A DNA stretch of 64,000 nt from Neodontobutis hainanensis (GCA_024349245.1 JALDNG010000495.1:384980-448979); one strand, 5' to 3'. Counted from the stretch's first letter, positions 23,520-35,520 are shown. Notes: a model not told the origin generated them from the sequence alone. Numbers and translations: made by a program.

Positions 23520-23865
23520 CACTGCCCAGACAAGTAAGTGCAGTTACACATTACTTTGGAGAGTATATTTCACTGAGTTACAGCCACGTTATAAATAACT
23601 CTTTCTTTTGTAGTTTTCAAAATGGACTTGCCCTCTGCTCCCCTACTTCTGCCTTCTTTACCTGGAAAGCAGACCTCTCAAGAACATGCTGCACAGACAA
23701 GTCCAGTTGCACCTTACTTTGGAGACGATATTTTACTCAGTTACAGCCACGTTATACGTAACTCTTTCTCTTGTTGTTTTTGGACCTGCCCTCTGCTCCC
23801 ATGCCTTCTTCACCTGGAAAGCGGACCTCCCAAGAACATGCTAAGTCCAGTTATGGCTGCATATT
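23520..23865 (+). repeat. imperfect tandem duplication of about 165 bp
   Basis: Two consecutive blocks share the order: ACAAGT..CAGTTACAC, TACTTTGGAGA, GAGTTACAGCCACGTTATA, AACTCTTTCT, GGACTTGCCCTCTGCTCCC, TTCTTTACCTGGAAAGC, CTCAAGAACATGCT. The copies are perhaps 85-90 % alike by eye. Each could code a short MDLPSAPLL-like peptide. It may be a duplicated exon upstream of the SGNH-like exon. Confidence 0.65.
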
Positions 23866-23951
23866 TAACCTTTTAATTTTTTTTTTTTTTTTTGAATGAC
23901 TCAATTGTAACTTATTTTTCACATTAATTTATGCATTCTTTCCACATCTAG

Positions 23952-24232
23952 AAACTGTGTGGATCATTGGGGACAGCCATGTCCGGCGGGGAGCCCAGAG
24001 AGCTGCAGCAACAACAGCTAGCCACCTCAACCTTCCACATGCTCGGGTTTGCTGGTTTGGCTGGGGTGGCCTTTGTTGGAGTGGGCTCCTGTCCTTTTTT
24101 GAGGGCACGTTGCAAAGAAGATCAGTGCTGGAGGTCCTCTTGATTCACTGCGGTGGGAATGACCTGGGCATTTTGTCCAGTGTCAAGGGTGAAGGTGGAA
24201 ATAGCAAGGATGTGATGAGGAGTTTAAAATAA
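23952..24232 (+). pseudogene. GDSL/SGNH hydrolase-like exon fragment
   Basis: After an acceptor-like CACATCTAG, the frame reads ETVWIIGDSHVRRGAQ and, further on, LLIHCGGNDLGIL. GDS (block I) and GGND (block III) are the SGNH-fold signatures, with the nucleophile Ser in GDSH. Such domains recur in teleost transposon-associated open frames. About 93 codons remain, and the catalytic Asp/His block at the C-terminus is missing before the stop at 24230. Enzymatic function is doubtful. Confidence 0.5.
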
Positions 24233-24675
24233 CTGCTGCAGGACGGGACCCTTTGGAAAGTCAGAAAAACTCAAATAAAAAATCACACAAAACTAATTCA
24301 AGTTGGCGTGTCTTGGTTGAAAGCCCACTCACCACGACTAGTACACAACACAATGTTAACACAATGTCAGCAACGAGTTGTGTCCACAGTCAACTTGACA
24401 GCAGGTGAGAGAGTAGGTGTCCTAATCTAGGTGCAACGTAGTGTGCAAAGTGAGCAAATAACAAGTATAATGAGTGCATCTCAAAATAAAAATACTAACA
24501 AATTGGTAATGGGATATTATTCCAACTACCATCAGAGAAATTTAAGTGGATTATTTTACTCTCTTTTAAAAATGTGTCTCTTCAGATCTGACTTGTCAGT
24601 ATTAAAACCCTCTGTGCCCTGCAGTTTTAACAACTTCTGTTTCTCTTTGATTAATAAGATGTCTGTAGTGTAACT
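24233..24675. other. no recognisable gene
   Basis: Mixed-composition DNA with chance frames only, ending in a run of ACAAG repeats that begins the next interspersed repeat. Confidence 0.45.
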
Positions 24676-25480
24676 AGACAAGACAAGACAAGACATTTAT
24701 TTTTGTATAGCCCAATATCACAACAACAGCCGCCTCAAAGGGCTTAACAGACTGTACTAGACAACATCCCCTGTCCTTAGACCCTCCATCAGGGTGAGGA
24801 AAAACTCCAAAAAAACCCAGCCGGGAAAAAAGAGAAACCTCAGGGAGAACCACAGAAGGAGGAATCCACTCCCAGGACGGACAGGCCGTGCAAAAATGTG
24901 TCCAGGACAGTTGAAAAAAAAATACATAAAAATACAAAACATATTCACAAAAAACATTTATGTTGACAGCGTCCAGTGTCCACTCTGTCTGTGTATGTAA
25001 GGTGGATGGGACCTCAGCCATTATCAAGGTAGATGAAAGATGAGCTGTGGGTCCTCACACTGGAGCAGAGTCAGGGGGGGGTGGGGCAGTACACATCACC
25101 CAGCAGATCAGAGGTTTGCGTCCACCCTAGGAGGAGGTAGAAAGGAGAAAAACAAAAGTGCTAAATACTACTGATAATAGGCAGATGTAATAATAATATC
25201 AGCGGTTGAGTGTGTACCTACAGCTACAACCAGTGTAAACCTAACCCTATGATCAATCAGTCTCCATACGTTTGGTGAAATAAGTAAGTTTTGAGTTTGC
25301 TTTTGAAAATCTCAACAGAGTCAGATCGCCGCACTTCCACCGGGAGCCCATTCCACAAAAATGGGGCTCTATAAGAAAAGGCTCTGTAGCCAGCAGACTT
25401 CTTCTTTATTCGAGGAAGTTGAAGGAGGCCAGCGTCCTGAGAGCGAAGTACGAGCTGGAGTATACCAGGTGATAACTGAT
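24676..25480. repeat. fish interspersed repeat (unclassified)
   Basis: The sequence TTTGTATAGCCCAATATCAC, then GAAAAACTCC...GGGAAAAAAGAGAAACCTCAG and ATTCCACAAAAATGGGGCTC, is of a kind scattered through percomorph-like fish genomes. It contains no protein and I see no TIRs or LTRs. Confidence 0.45.
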
Positions 25481-25632
25481 GATTGTTTTCTATTTGTCCT
25501 TTTTAATGTTGACAGCGTGTTTTGTTTTTGCTCCTAACGGCCTGCGTGTTATTAATGATGTTTCTGATAAAACTGCTGCTCGCTTGTGACTACAATTCTA
25601 CTACACCTGTGGACTAATGTAACTCTGGCATA

Positions 25633-26894
25633 TTATACAGTTGTGTTGTTGGTCAGTATGTACTGTCCTTGTAATAAAGATGACACATACAGCTTGGGTA
25701 CCCTCAAATCAGTGCAGAAGCTATCCCTCTCAAAGTGTTGACTGCACAACCGCCTGGAAGAGGTAGTAGTCCAGTTCTGTCTCCTCATCTTCAACACCCA
25801 CTGGTCCAGTCTGTCTGGATCACCTAGAGGAAAACTTAAACAAACAAACAAAAACACATTAAGTGCTATTATAACCATAAAAGGTTATCAAACTAGTACA
25901 GTACATATAGTGTTACAATAACAATTGCAGGGCAGGGTTAGGGTGGATAACAAAAGACCATGGTCATAAGCTTGTAATAATTTCTCTTAGGCTAAGTGAC
26001 TAAAAAAATATACAATTTTAGCATAAGATATGTATATATGTTTACATTGACAATTTTTAAGCCCAGATTTATAAATATTAAAATAGCAGTTTATACCTTA
26101 GATGTATTGAACTGAAAAGTGTTTACAGCACTAGGTTCTAGGTACAGTTGTCATACTTTATAACACACTCTGAAGGCAGTTCAATATAAGAGCAACAGAC
26201 ACGTCCTAAACAGAGTTAATACACATAACGCTAGCACAATCTTATGTGCAATAACGATTTCATAGAAAAAAGTTAATTACTTTTTTTTTGCGAGATAATC
26301 TTACATTATCTTAACACAATGACAGCACGTTATTTTCAAAGGTCATTAGCGGTGGGCTTCAGAGCATTGGCGGTAGCCTACTGGAGCGTATTTTCTACAG
26401 TCATTGTGTAGAGCACCCGGTGAATAATACAGTTATATCAAGTAGCGCTCTTTTGCCCGTTATATGTAAAAGCCATAACATGCTTAATTCGATCACTTAA
26501 AAAAATATTACAGCTGAAATGAATAAATATATTGTTTTGCTGTTAAACTTGTTTAATAACCATGTTCGTAATGCAAATAGTGTTTTTGAGCCTTGATATA
26601 TTGTATATCAGGATCTATTTTTTAAAGCATAAAGCGAAGCCAGTGAAAATACATTTTAAATTCTACCTTAATAGTATTATAATTAACATCAAATTCTAAA
26701 TTACCGTACTCGATGTATTTTTGATGGGGAAACATTATTAGCTAGGCTGAATAGCTAAGTAATGCTATATATTTAGCCGTGTAAGAGCTCTCAAAACCAT
26801 CCATAAAACCAAGAAAATAGTATTACTCACCGAAAAACTGAATACCACACTTCTTGGAGGGTCTGTTTGTACAGCCAACAGCACAGCAAGCCAT
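25633..26894 (-). CDS. THAP-domain zinc-finger protein, two visible exons
   Basis: Exon 1 (26894-26831) starts MACCAVGCTNRPSKK and ends at a GT donor. Exon 2 starts at 25823 after an AG and reads GDPDRLDQWVLKM then SSRRLCSQHFERDSF. The phases match (G|GT). The C2CH pattern C-x4-C-x39-C-x2-H and the central Trp fit a THAP DNA-binding domain. The AVPT-type C-terminal motif is not seen. A possible donor after CTDLRG near 25690 suggests that further exons, if any, lie to the left, but I cannot find them. It could be a host gene's 5' part or a P-element-related relic. Confidence 0.65.
25879..26820. other. THAP gene intron
   Basis: The gap between the two THAP exons is AT-rich and has no gene or repeat that I can name. 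Confidence 0.45.
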
Positions 26895-27384
26895 TTACAC
26901 AACTTTCTTCTTAAATACTCAGAGAACAGCTGACGGTAAAGTACAGAAGCCTGACACACTGATCGCCTAACATGCGCCAAGCCAGCATGTATCACGGAGG
27001 AGCTAACTAACCACTTGTTAGCCAGCTCGGTGATTGACACATGCGAGTCAAGATAACCACACCCACAATTATGCACAAAATTAAACTTTTCAGATAGCAA
27101 AAACTGATGTAATAATCAAAAATCCCAGAGTTGTCACATGGTAAAAACTTAGCTCTAGAGACCGGAGCCATCTTTTGTACCAGGCTGTAAACATGTTTTT
27201 ACACCCGTAAAGTCGCCATTGGGTTTCTCCTTATATTTCCACTTTTGGAGCCTGCCCTCTGGTGGACGGCGGTATATTGCCGTATTTGATGTATTTTGAC
27301 GTATGGCGGCGCCTTACGCAGGGGACCGTTTAGGAGGTTCCATCAAAGACGCTTGGGCTACACCCACTCCACCACCATCACACT
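26895..27384. other. upstream flank of THAP gene and L2 start
   Basis: It holds GGAGCCATCTTTTGTACCAGGCTG-type sequence common in fish repeats and a short frame from 27303. The L2 coding sequence becomes recognisable only at about 27385, so the LINE seems 5'-truncated here. Confidence 0.4.
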
Positions 27385-27481
27385 TAACACTGGTGTACGA
27401 CGGATCCAACTCCATCATTAAGTTTGCAGACAACACCACGGTGATTGGCCTCATCACAGACAACGATGAGACTGCCTACAG
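27385..27481 (+). mobile_element. L2-type LINE, piece 1 (reverse transcriptase)
   Basis: The translation SNSIIKFADNTTVIGLITD contains the reverse transcriptase core F-A-D-[DN], here FADN, so the second catalytic Asp is replaced by Asn. The frame runs straight into the hAT element and resumes after it. Confidence 0.75.
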
Positions 27482-28706
27482 CAGGGGTACTCAATAGGCG
27501 GACGCGGTCGGATCCGGACGAGAGGTTTTGATCTGGACCGCAAGACATTATTCATAATTACAAGCGCATTGTGTAAAACCTTTTTTTGAACCGGCACGCA
27601 GCAGGACGGCTACATTAACACGCGCAGGTCCTCAGGTTACTATGGTTACGGTCGGACCGTGCAGCCGCAGCGGGAAATTTCAACATGTTTAGCATAAATG
27701 TTTAGCTCAAAAAATAATGAAGATTCACTGGCGTTATGGACGGAGAGGGAACGTTTATTTTAATCAGAAAATACAGCTCCTCAGCTCCGTGTCAGAGTCA
27801 GAGCTGAACAACAGCACTTTATCCTCCAGTCCAGGCTGCAGTGATAATCAGAGCATGAACCCAGAACTGAACCAGGACTGGACAGTTTTCATGTCGGGAT
27901 AAAAAAGACTCAGAGGAAAGTGAGGACGTCTAATGTGGTGAGTTGTACATTTGTCTGTCAACTTCTTAATTGTGTTGTAAGTGAGGTACTTGACTCGTTT
28001 GTCGCATATTTGACCTCATTAACAAACAACATTAGTAATTGGCTAACACTATTCGTGTTCATTTGAACCTAACACACGTTCATATGGGTGATTAAAAACA
28101 GAAAAGGTGTGAAAGGAGGGTTTGGAGATGAGTGACTAAGGTTAAGTCTTCCTTAAGTTGTGTTAGCATTAGCTGTTGCTAATAATAAAACAGTAACAGT
28201 TAATTTTTAGCAACAGCTAATGCTAAAGAAATGTGCTCAGTGCATATTTTTCCTTGTTCCTGTTGTTTTCAGAGGAATGACAATAGAAAGAGATCAATTA
28301 TAACTTCATCTTTGTCATATTTATTTAAACAAATATGTTTTGGCTTGATTTGATGATTTTGTATTTAAAACATTATATGCAGGATTCCAGGCTGTTGTCA
28401 ATAAACCACCAGGTCCTGATTCTTAGCTTTAGCCTCTTTTGATTTTGTAGTTTTTTTTCCCTTTTGTTTGTGAGCTGTTTGGTGAAAGCTAAACACTCAA
28501 ACATCTTCCTCATGTAAACAAAGGATAAAATACAGAATACAGTGGACATTCATCTCCATTTTGTTTAAGAGGCTGTAGGTGTGGAGTAAATGAGACTTTA
28601 CTTTAAATAATTATATTCACATATCCTTTTATTTAAATTTTCCGGACCCCTCACTTGAGGAAAGTTAACTAAGCGGACCTCGGCTGACTTTAATTGAGGA
28701 CCCCTG
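27482..28706. mobile_element. non-autonomous hAT element
   Basis: Ends CAGGGGTACTCAAT and ATTGAGGACCCCTG form the hAT-type inverted repeat. The 8-bp duplication GCCTACAG stands on both sides (27474-27481 and 28707-28714). At 1225 bp it has no transposase frame. Removing it restores the L2 frame ...DETAY|REEVEHLA. Confidence 0.88.
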
Positions 28707-29047
28707 GCCTACAGGGAAGAGGTAGAGCACCTGGCCACATATTGCGCTGACAATAACTTGCTCCTTAACACCACTAAGACAAAGGAGCTCATTGTGGACT
28801 TCAGGAAGAAAAAAGGAGGCACGCATGACCCCATCCACATTAACGGTATGGTTGTTCAAGTATGGTTATGGTATGGTAAGGTATGGTAACGGTATGGTTC
28901 AAGTTCCTGGGAACCACCATCTCGGAGGAACTGTCCTGGACCACAAACACCTCCAGCCTGGTCAAGAAGGCTCACCAGCGCCTCTTCTTCCTCAGGACAC
29001 TGAAGAAGAACCAGCTGTCTTCAGCCATCCTGGTGAACTTCTACCAG
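28707..29047 (+). mobile_element. L2-type LINE, piece 2
   Basis: It continues with LLLNTTKTKELIVDFRKKK, then FKFLGTTISEELSW and KKAHQRLFFLRTLKK, the region after the RT palm in L2 elements. A small TATGGT-type repeat (about 28846-28900) interrupts the frame. The piece ends at the BEL/Pao insertion. Confidence 0.75.
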
Positions 29048-29710
29048 TGTAATGGTTCAGTAGTTTGATTTGTTTGTCTATCTAGAGCGCCCTCTTGTGG
29101 AGAGGATTGTGTTTGGAAACTTCCGTTTTATTTGTGTGAGTTGAGTTCATTGTAAAGTGTCATGGCTGAAGAGCTGTTAGCATGGTGAAGTCGTGGCCCT
29201 CATAAGGCTGTAAGTTACCATTATTTGTCATGTAAATATGATGCTTAGTAGGTGAACATGCTTGACAGTCAATTCATTAGTCTAAAGAAGCAAATGTGTT
29301 ATAAACGAAACGTAAGGTGATTATGCAATACATTAGCAGTGGTTAGCGCCGTATGCTAGCGATCTTTTGTTATGTTAATTAGGTTGATTAGGATTCTGTG
29401 ATTTCAAGCAATTATTTAAATTAAAAATATTATTACCAAATGCACATGAAAATAAAACTTTAATGTTTAATATGTTGATTTAATGTTTTAACGGAAGGTT
29501 TTATTTAGGTAGTAAGTACTGTTCAGTTAGTTATGCACATTGAATAATATGTACAATTCTAATTGCGGTATTTTCTTGTGTTTACAGTTTTACAATGTTA
29601 AAAATAAAGCGAGAAAAGATTCATGAGATTAAAAGCCATGAAACTACAACTCGCCTGTTCACTGTCTGTCTAGCTGGAGAGAAAGTGACACGTCTAGTGA
29701 GGACAGAACA
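29048..29710 (+). repeat. BEL/Pao 5' LTR
   Basis: 663 bp, TG...CA ends, with an AATAAA-type signal near the 3' side (AAAAATAAAG). A leader beginning GTAAAAAGCC follows directly. Confidence 0.9.
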
Positions 29711-29763
29711 GTAAAAAGCCTTTTATCAGCAGACATCGCCTTGAAGCGTCAACTTCAGTCATC

Positions 29764-31370
29764 ATGTGGCAACCGTTGGACCCGCATTGTCAACAACAGC
29801 CGGAGAACCAAATGCTGAAAGTGCAAGAGGAAGTACTGGAAACGAGATCCCGGTGCTCTGCTTCTTCAAAGAGGTCGATCAGGTCATCAGCAAGCGTAGC
29901 AGCTCTCAAAGCACGAGCCAAAGCTGAGGCTGTACAAGCGCAGGTGATCTATGCAGAAGAAGAAGCTGAAGTAATGAAACATCAAGCTGAAATGCAGGCT
30001 AAGCTACATATTTTAAAGATAAAAAAAAGAAGCTGCAGCTGCAGCAGCATAAGCAGTGATACTAGAAGCAGCCGCACAGGTAGAAGAACAACAGTCTTAC
30101 AGTCAAGAACATCTGTGCGACAACCCTGTGGACTCCAAGGAAAAGGTTCAAAACTTCATTGACAGTCAAGTATTCTTGCAAAACAACTAAGTGCTGTCAC
30201 AGCCTCAAATCTCAATCACGAACCCCCTTTACCAACATAATAACACTGGTGCCGAACCATCCCCAATCCCCTACAATATTCCTGTAACCAAGCAAGAAAC
30301 CCTGGATCGCAGACAACAACAGCCGTCCATATACATGTCAACACCGCATCCTAACATGTCACGTCCAGTGCTGAGTCATCAGGCATCCGGGTCAGTGCCA
30401 CAAAATCTTCAACATACGTCTACAGTAAATGATATGGCTAAATATCTTATGAGACGTGAACTGGTGTCAGCTACTTTGCAAACATTTGATGATGAGCCAC
30501 AAAATTATCGAAGCTGGAAGTCCTCATTTCTAAATGTTACTAAAGACTTGTCTTTGTCCTCTAAAGAAGAATTAGATCTACATGTAAAATGGCTTGGACC
30601 AAAGTCAAACCAACAAGCGAAAAGAATCGGTGCAGCTCAAATCAATGATGCTTCTGAAGCCCTAAAGAGGATCTGGCAACGCTTGGATGAAACCTATGGA
30701 GCACCGGAGGTAATTGAACATGCCCTTTTTCAAAAGGTTGAAAACTTCCCTAAGATTACATCTAGAGACTCAAGTAAACTAAGAGAGCTAGGAGACCTTT
30801 TACTGGAACTACAACTAGCTAAAGCAGAGGGTTATTCAACTGGGTTAGCCTTTCTAGATACTGCTCGAGGGGTTAATCCCATAGTGGAAAAGCTCCCTTA
30901 CTCCCTACAGGAAAGATGGATCTCTCATGCATCCAGATACAAGGTAGATTACAATGCCACATTTCCACCATTTTCCACCTTCTCTAACTTTGTGCAGGAG
31001 CAAGCACGCATAAGAAATGATCTGAGCTTCTCGTTTCTGTCAGCCGTGCAGTCCAGGTTCGACAGACCCGTTAAAAACAGTACTCGCCCTATGATCTCAG
31101 TGAAAAAGACAGAAATAGCACAGAGTAATGAAACAACAGATGTTGGGGAGGATCCTGACAGACAATGTCCTTTGCATAAGCCACATCCCCTCAGAAAATG
31201 TCGCAGTTTCCGTAGTAAGTCCTAGAAGAGAGAAGAACTTATCTGAAAGAAAACAACATATGCTTCAAGTGTTGTGCATCAACCAAACACCAAGCCAGGA
31301 GCTGTCAGATCAAAACCATCTGCAAAGAATGTGGGAGTGAAAGACACAACACAGTGCTACATCCAGGTCC
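29764..31370 (+). pseudogene. BEL/Pao gag
   Basis: The first frame (29764-30162) is rich in Ala/Glu/Lys and predicted coiled-coil (ALKARAKAEAVQAQV). A second frame (30191-31225) holds the capsid-like body with YRSWKSSFLNV and LKRIWQRLDETYGAPEVIE. Two zinc knuckles follow in a third frame: CFKCCASTKHQARSC near 31261 and CKECGSERHNTVLH near 31321. At least two frameshifts separate these parts. It is the structural polyprotein of the particle. Confidence 0.75.
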
Positions 31371-33531
31371 ACCTCCTCTCAACAGCGACACACCGCCGAC
31401 AGGGCTGAAACAGCATGACGGGGAGCCTGAGCTTAGCACCCCATCAGTCTCAGCTACAGCAATGTGCACAGAGGTATGTGGTGAACAGCGCGGCCCAAGG
31501 TCTTGTGCTAAAATATGCTTAGCCAAAGTGTATCCATTAGGTCATAGGAACAAGGCAATAAACCTGTATGCTGTTATGGATGAGCAAAGCAATCAGTCTC
31601 TTGCCCGCTCTGATTTTTTTGACCTCTTCAGTGTCAAAGGAGACACGGAGGTGTATACTTTGAAGACATGCTCAGGTATCATGGAAGTGAGAGGAAGGAA
31701 AGCTAAAGACTTCATTGTCGAGTCTATGGATGGTCACATAAAGGTGCCACTGCCGCGATGCTAGAATGTGACATGATCCCAGAGGATCGCTCGGAGATCC
31801 TCGCCTGAAGTCGCCCAACTCCATCCACACTTAAAAGCAATGGCACACAAGATACATCCCATAGACTCAAATGCACAAATCTTGTTGCTTTTAGGTAGAG
31901 ACATTCTGAGTTTGCACAAAGTGAGACAACAGTGCAACGGTCCACACAATGCCCCATTTGCCCAGCGCTTAGACCTCGGCTGGGTTATTGTGGGAGATGT
32001 CTGTGTAAATGGCGCACACAAACCAAGGTCTGTCGCAACGTAGAAAACTAACACATTGATCAACGGTCGTCCATCGTACTTCAGTCCATGTACCAATGTC
32101 CTACAAATAAAGAGCAAATCTGTAAGTCAAACAAAAGACATTCAAATCTGCACAGATACTTACCAAGCAAAACAAACAGACACTCTCAGGGACACTGTCT
32201 TCACCAAGAGGGAGGATGATGAAAAATTGGCACCATCACAACAGGATAGACAATTTCTCACAATAATGCAGAACGAAATGTATCAAGATGAGACAAACAG
32301 CTGGGTTGCACCTCTTCCCTTTGTTGCATCCAGACAACGTCTACCAAATAACCGACATCAGGCTTTAAATAGGTTCAACACACTAAAAGCGAAGCTTCGA
32401 CAGAAAAACTGAGATGAGAGAGCACTTTGTACAGTTCATGCAAAAAGTCATAGACAACAAGCAAGCAGAAGTCGCACCCCTCTGCAGAGGGATGAGGAGT
32501 GTTGGTATCTCCCCATGTTTGGAGTGTACCATCAACAAAACCCAAGCAAATCCGTGTAGTTTTTGACTCGGCGCCAAACATGAAGGCGTAGCGCTCAACG
32601 ATGTCCTCTTAAGCGGCCCTGATCTAAACAACGCTTTGCTTGGGGTCCTAATCAGATTCCGCCGAGCCCATCGCAATAACAGCAGATGTAGAACAAATGT
32701 TCTACTGTTTCACAGTAAGAGAAGACCATCACAATTTCCTACGATTTCTCTGGTTTAAAGACAACGACATCAGCAAAGAGATTAACGAGTATCGCATGAA
32801 AGTCCATGTGTTTGGAAACCGTCCGTCTCCATCTGTTGCTATCTATGGACTCCGCAAGGCAGCTGAAGCTGGTTCGAAAGAATATGGCAAGGACGCAGAG
32901 CATTTCGTCACCAGGAACCTTTACGTCGACGACGGTCTCACTTCACTCCCCACTGAATGTGAAGCAATCGCTCTCCTGCAAAAAACACAGAAAATGTTAG
33001 CGGAGTCGAATTTGCGCTTACACAAAATTGCCTCAAACTGCAGCAAAGTCATGTAGGCATTCCCAGCAAATGACTTGGCAAAAAACATCAAAAGCCTTGA
33101 CTTAGATGCTGATCCATTACCTGTGCAAAGAAGTTTAGGCATCAGCTGGAGTCTCGAATCAGATACCTTCACATTTCAAGTCTCTAAAGAACAGAAACCA
33201 TTCACCAAAAGGGGAGTGATATCCATTGTTAATAGTTTGTACGACCCTTTAGGCTTTGTTGCGCCTATAACTGTACAGGGAAAAGCACTCATAAGAGAAC
33301 TAACCTCAGAACCATGCGACTGGGATGACCCCCTATCGCCAGCCAAAGAAAGATTATGGTCTGTATGGAGAGACTCTCTTCTCGAGTTGGAGCAACTACA
33401 TATTCCCAGACCATATGTACCGTTGTCTCTTTCCTCAACGCAGCACAGAGAGCTTTGCGTCTTCAGTGCTGCCTCCTCCACAGCAATAGCAACTGTTGCC
33501 TACTTGCGAGTTGTCAATGAGCAGGGACAAC
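31354..33531 (+). pseudogene. BEL/Pao pol, 5' part: protease and reverse transcriptase
   Basis: The protease region (31354-31764) has INLYAVMDEQSNQSLARSD in place of the usual DDGS motif, so the active Asp lies in MDEQSNQS. Next come LLLGRDILSLHK and LDLGWVIVGD. The RT region has KHEGVALNDVLLSGPDLN, QMFYCFTVREDHHNF, RNLYVDDGLTS (catalytic YVDD) and VNSLYDPLGFVAPITV. Stops or shifts occur near 31764, 32042, 32412 and 33053. The frame is cut at VVNEQGQ by the gypsy insertion and resumes at 46302. Confidence 0.8.
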
Positions 33532-34516
33532 TGTCAGATCCACTCCAATTCCTGAGGGAGACGGAGTGGATCTGACAACTGTCAGATCCACTCCGTCTCC
33601 CTCAGGAATCCGCTCCACTTTCCTTCTCCTTCCTTCATCTCATCACTGCCACCTGTCCCAAGCACCTGCAATCTATTACTATCAGTGAGGTATTTATACT
33701 GCTCCTTTCCACCTCTTCCCTGCCAGATCGTTCAGCAGACTTTGTGTGAATGTTTCCAGCGTATATTACAGCTCTTATTCCAGCCCTCGCTCCAGCCCTC
33801 GCTCCAGCCCTCGCCTCAGTCCTCGTTCCAGGTCTCAGGTTTGGATTCCAGCTAGCAGCCCAGTCCCTCGGCTTGGTCTCCAGTCACCGGCTCGGCTCCA
33901 GGCTTCAGCGCAGCTCTACGGCTCACGCCAACGCTCAGCCCAGCATCTCGGCTTGGTCTCCAACCACCGGCTCGGCTCCAGGCTTCGGCGCAGCTCTACG
34001 GCTCACGCCAACGCTCAGCCCCGCATCTCGGCTTGGTCTCCAATCACCGGCTTGGCTCCAGGCTTCGGCGCAGCTCTACGGCTCACGCCAAGGCTCACCC
34101 CCGCATCTCGGCTTGGTCTCCAATCACCGGCTCGACTCCAGGCTTCGGCGCAGCTCTACGGCTCACGCCAACGCTCAGCCCCGCATCTCGGCTTGGTCTC
34201 CAATCACCGGCTCGGCTCCAGGCTTCGGCGCAGCTCTACGGCTCACGCCAACTCTCAGCCCAGCTTCCCGGCTTGGTCTTCCGTCACCGGATCGGCACCA
34301 GGTTTCGGTTTAGCTCCACTGTTCAATTCCAACTCTCGGTCCAGCTCATCGGCTTGGTTCCAGTTCACGACTTCACTGCAGCCACCAGTGCAGTTCCTCC
34401 GCACGGACTACCTTCTCAGAGCTCCTATACAGCTTACTGTCACTATCTGTAATTAAATAAAGAATCACTTACCTTCACTGTCTTGTGTGCAATTGAGTCC
34501 TCAGTCCCACATTACA
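33532..34516 (+). repeat. gypsy 5' LTR with 5' foldback and 80-bp tandem repeats
   Basis: The normal start is TGTCAGATCCACTCCG at 33580 and the end is CCCACATTACA at 34516. In front of the start lies 33532-33577, an inverted copy of the first roughly 31 bp plus a 15-bp direct start. From 33871 about five to six copies of an 80-bp unit (CGGCTTGGTCTCCA...CAGCCCAGCATCT) follow in perfect register. The unit has no stops in several frames, which creates long false frames. Confidence 0.82.
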
Positions 34517-34532
34517 GAACGATCTGGCCAAG

Positions 34533-35520
34533 ATGGACTCAGCCAAAGCAGAGAAAGTAATAAATCGATTCACCATTATTGAAGAAACTCTTCAAAATCA
34601 TGCAGCCCAAATGAACACTATTTCCGCCGGGTTCCAGCGGATTGTGTCTCAACAGGAAGACGCTTTCCAGGCCATGTCAAATCAGATCCATCTCCTGACT
34701 TCTCAGCTAGCCAAGATTCCAAATACCACAGAGTCTGGTCTCCGTTCCACCTTCAAATCCTGTTTCCCCGGTGGTTCAACCGAGCCCGGTCCAGGAGCCT
34801 CGGGTCGGGACTCCAGAACGTTACTCCGGAGAGGCAGGTGGTTGTAATCCCTTTTTGGTAAACTGTTCAATCCTGTTTGCTCTGCAACCCCACACATTCG
34901 CCACCGAGAGAGCCAAGGTGGCCTTTGTCATTAATCACCTGACTGGGCGCGCACGTCTCTGGGGAACAGCAGAGTGGGAGAGAGATACCCCGGCCTGCTC
35001 TAGTTTCCAGTCCTTATCAACTGAACTCCGTAAGGTGTTTGACGCGGAGGATCAGGAGCGCGCGGCTAGGGCCTTTTCAACTAAAACAGGGATCCCGTTC
35101 AGTGGCGGATTATTCCATTGAGTTTCGGACGCTTGCTCGGCAGAGTGGATTTAACGCTCCTGCACAGCACCAGGCATTCCTTCTCGGGTTGGCTGAGCAC
35201 ATGAAAGATGAGCTCGCCACTCGGGAGCTTCCAGCAGACTTGGATGAATTAATCCGTATGTCAATCCGAGTTGATCAGCGAGTTCGAGCTCGTCGGAGGA
35301 GCGGGCTACCCGGAGTCCTCGTTGCCTTCTTCTAGATGCCCAGCGACCACAGTTCTCTGTATCCACAACAGATTCCAGTGAACCCATGCAAATTGGCCGC
35401 TCTCATCTCACTCCTGAGGAGAAGCTACGGAGGCGAAGGAGTAACCTTTGTATGTATTGTGGGGGTTCGGGACATGTGGCATTGGTCTGCCCGTTGAAAG
35501 GACAGGCTCAACAGTAGATA
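34533..35520 (+). pseudogene. gypsy gag
   Basis: It starts MDSAKAEKVINRFTI shortly after the LTR. A coiled helix (QEDAFQAMSNQIHLLTSQL) follows, then in other frames the capsid block (FATERAKVAFVINHLTGRA, LARQSGFNAPAQHQAFLLG) and the zinc knuckle [14 protein letters not shown] near 35445. One shift lies near 34830 and another near 35090, so no intact polyprotein remains. Confidence 0.8.

Noticed and set aside
24674..25027. 117-codon minus frame
   Set aside because: Lies in an interspersed repeat; no motif and low-complexity composition.
33746..34456. Overlapping frames of 187-236 codons with Ser/Arg/Ala-rich repeat protein look
   Set aside because: They are produced by the 80-bp LTR array, open in several frames at once; no conserved protein and no separate start context.
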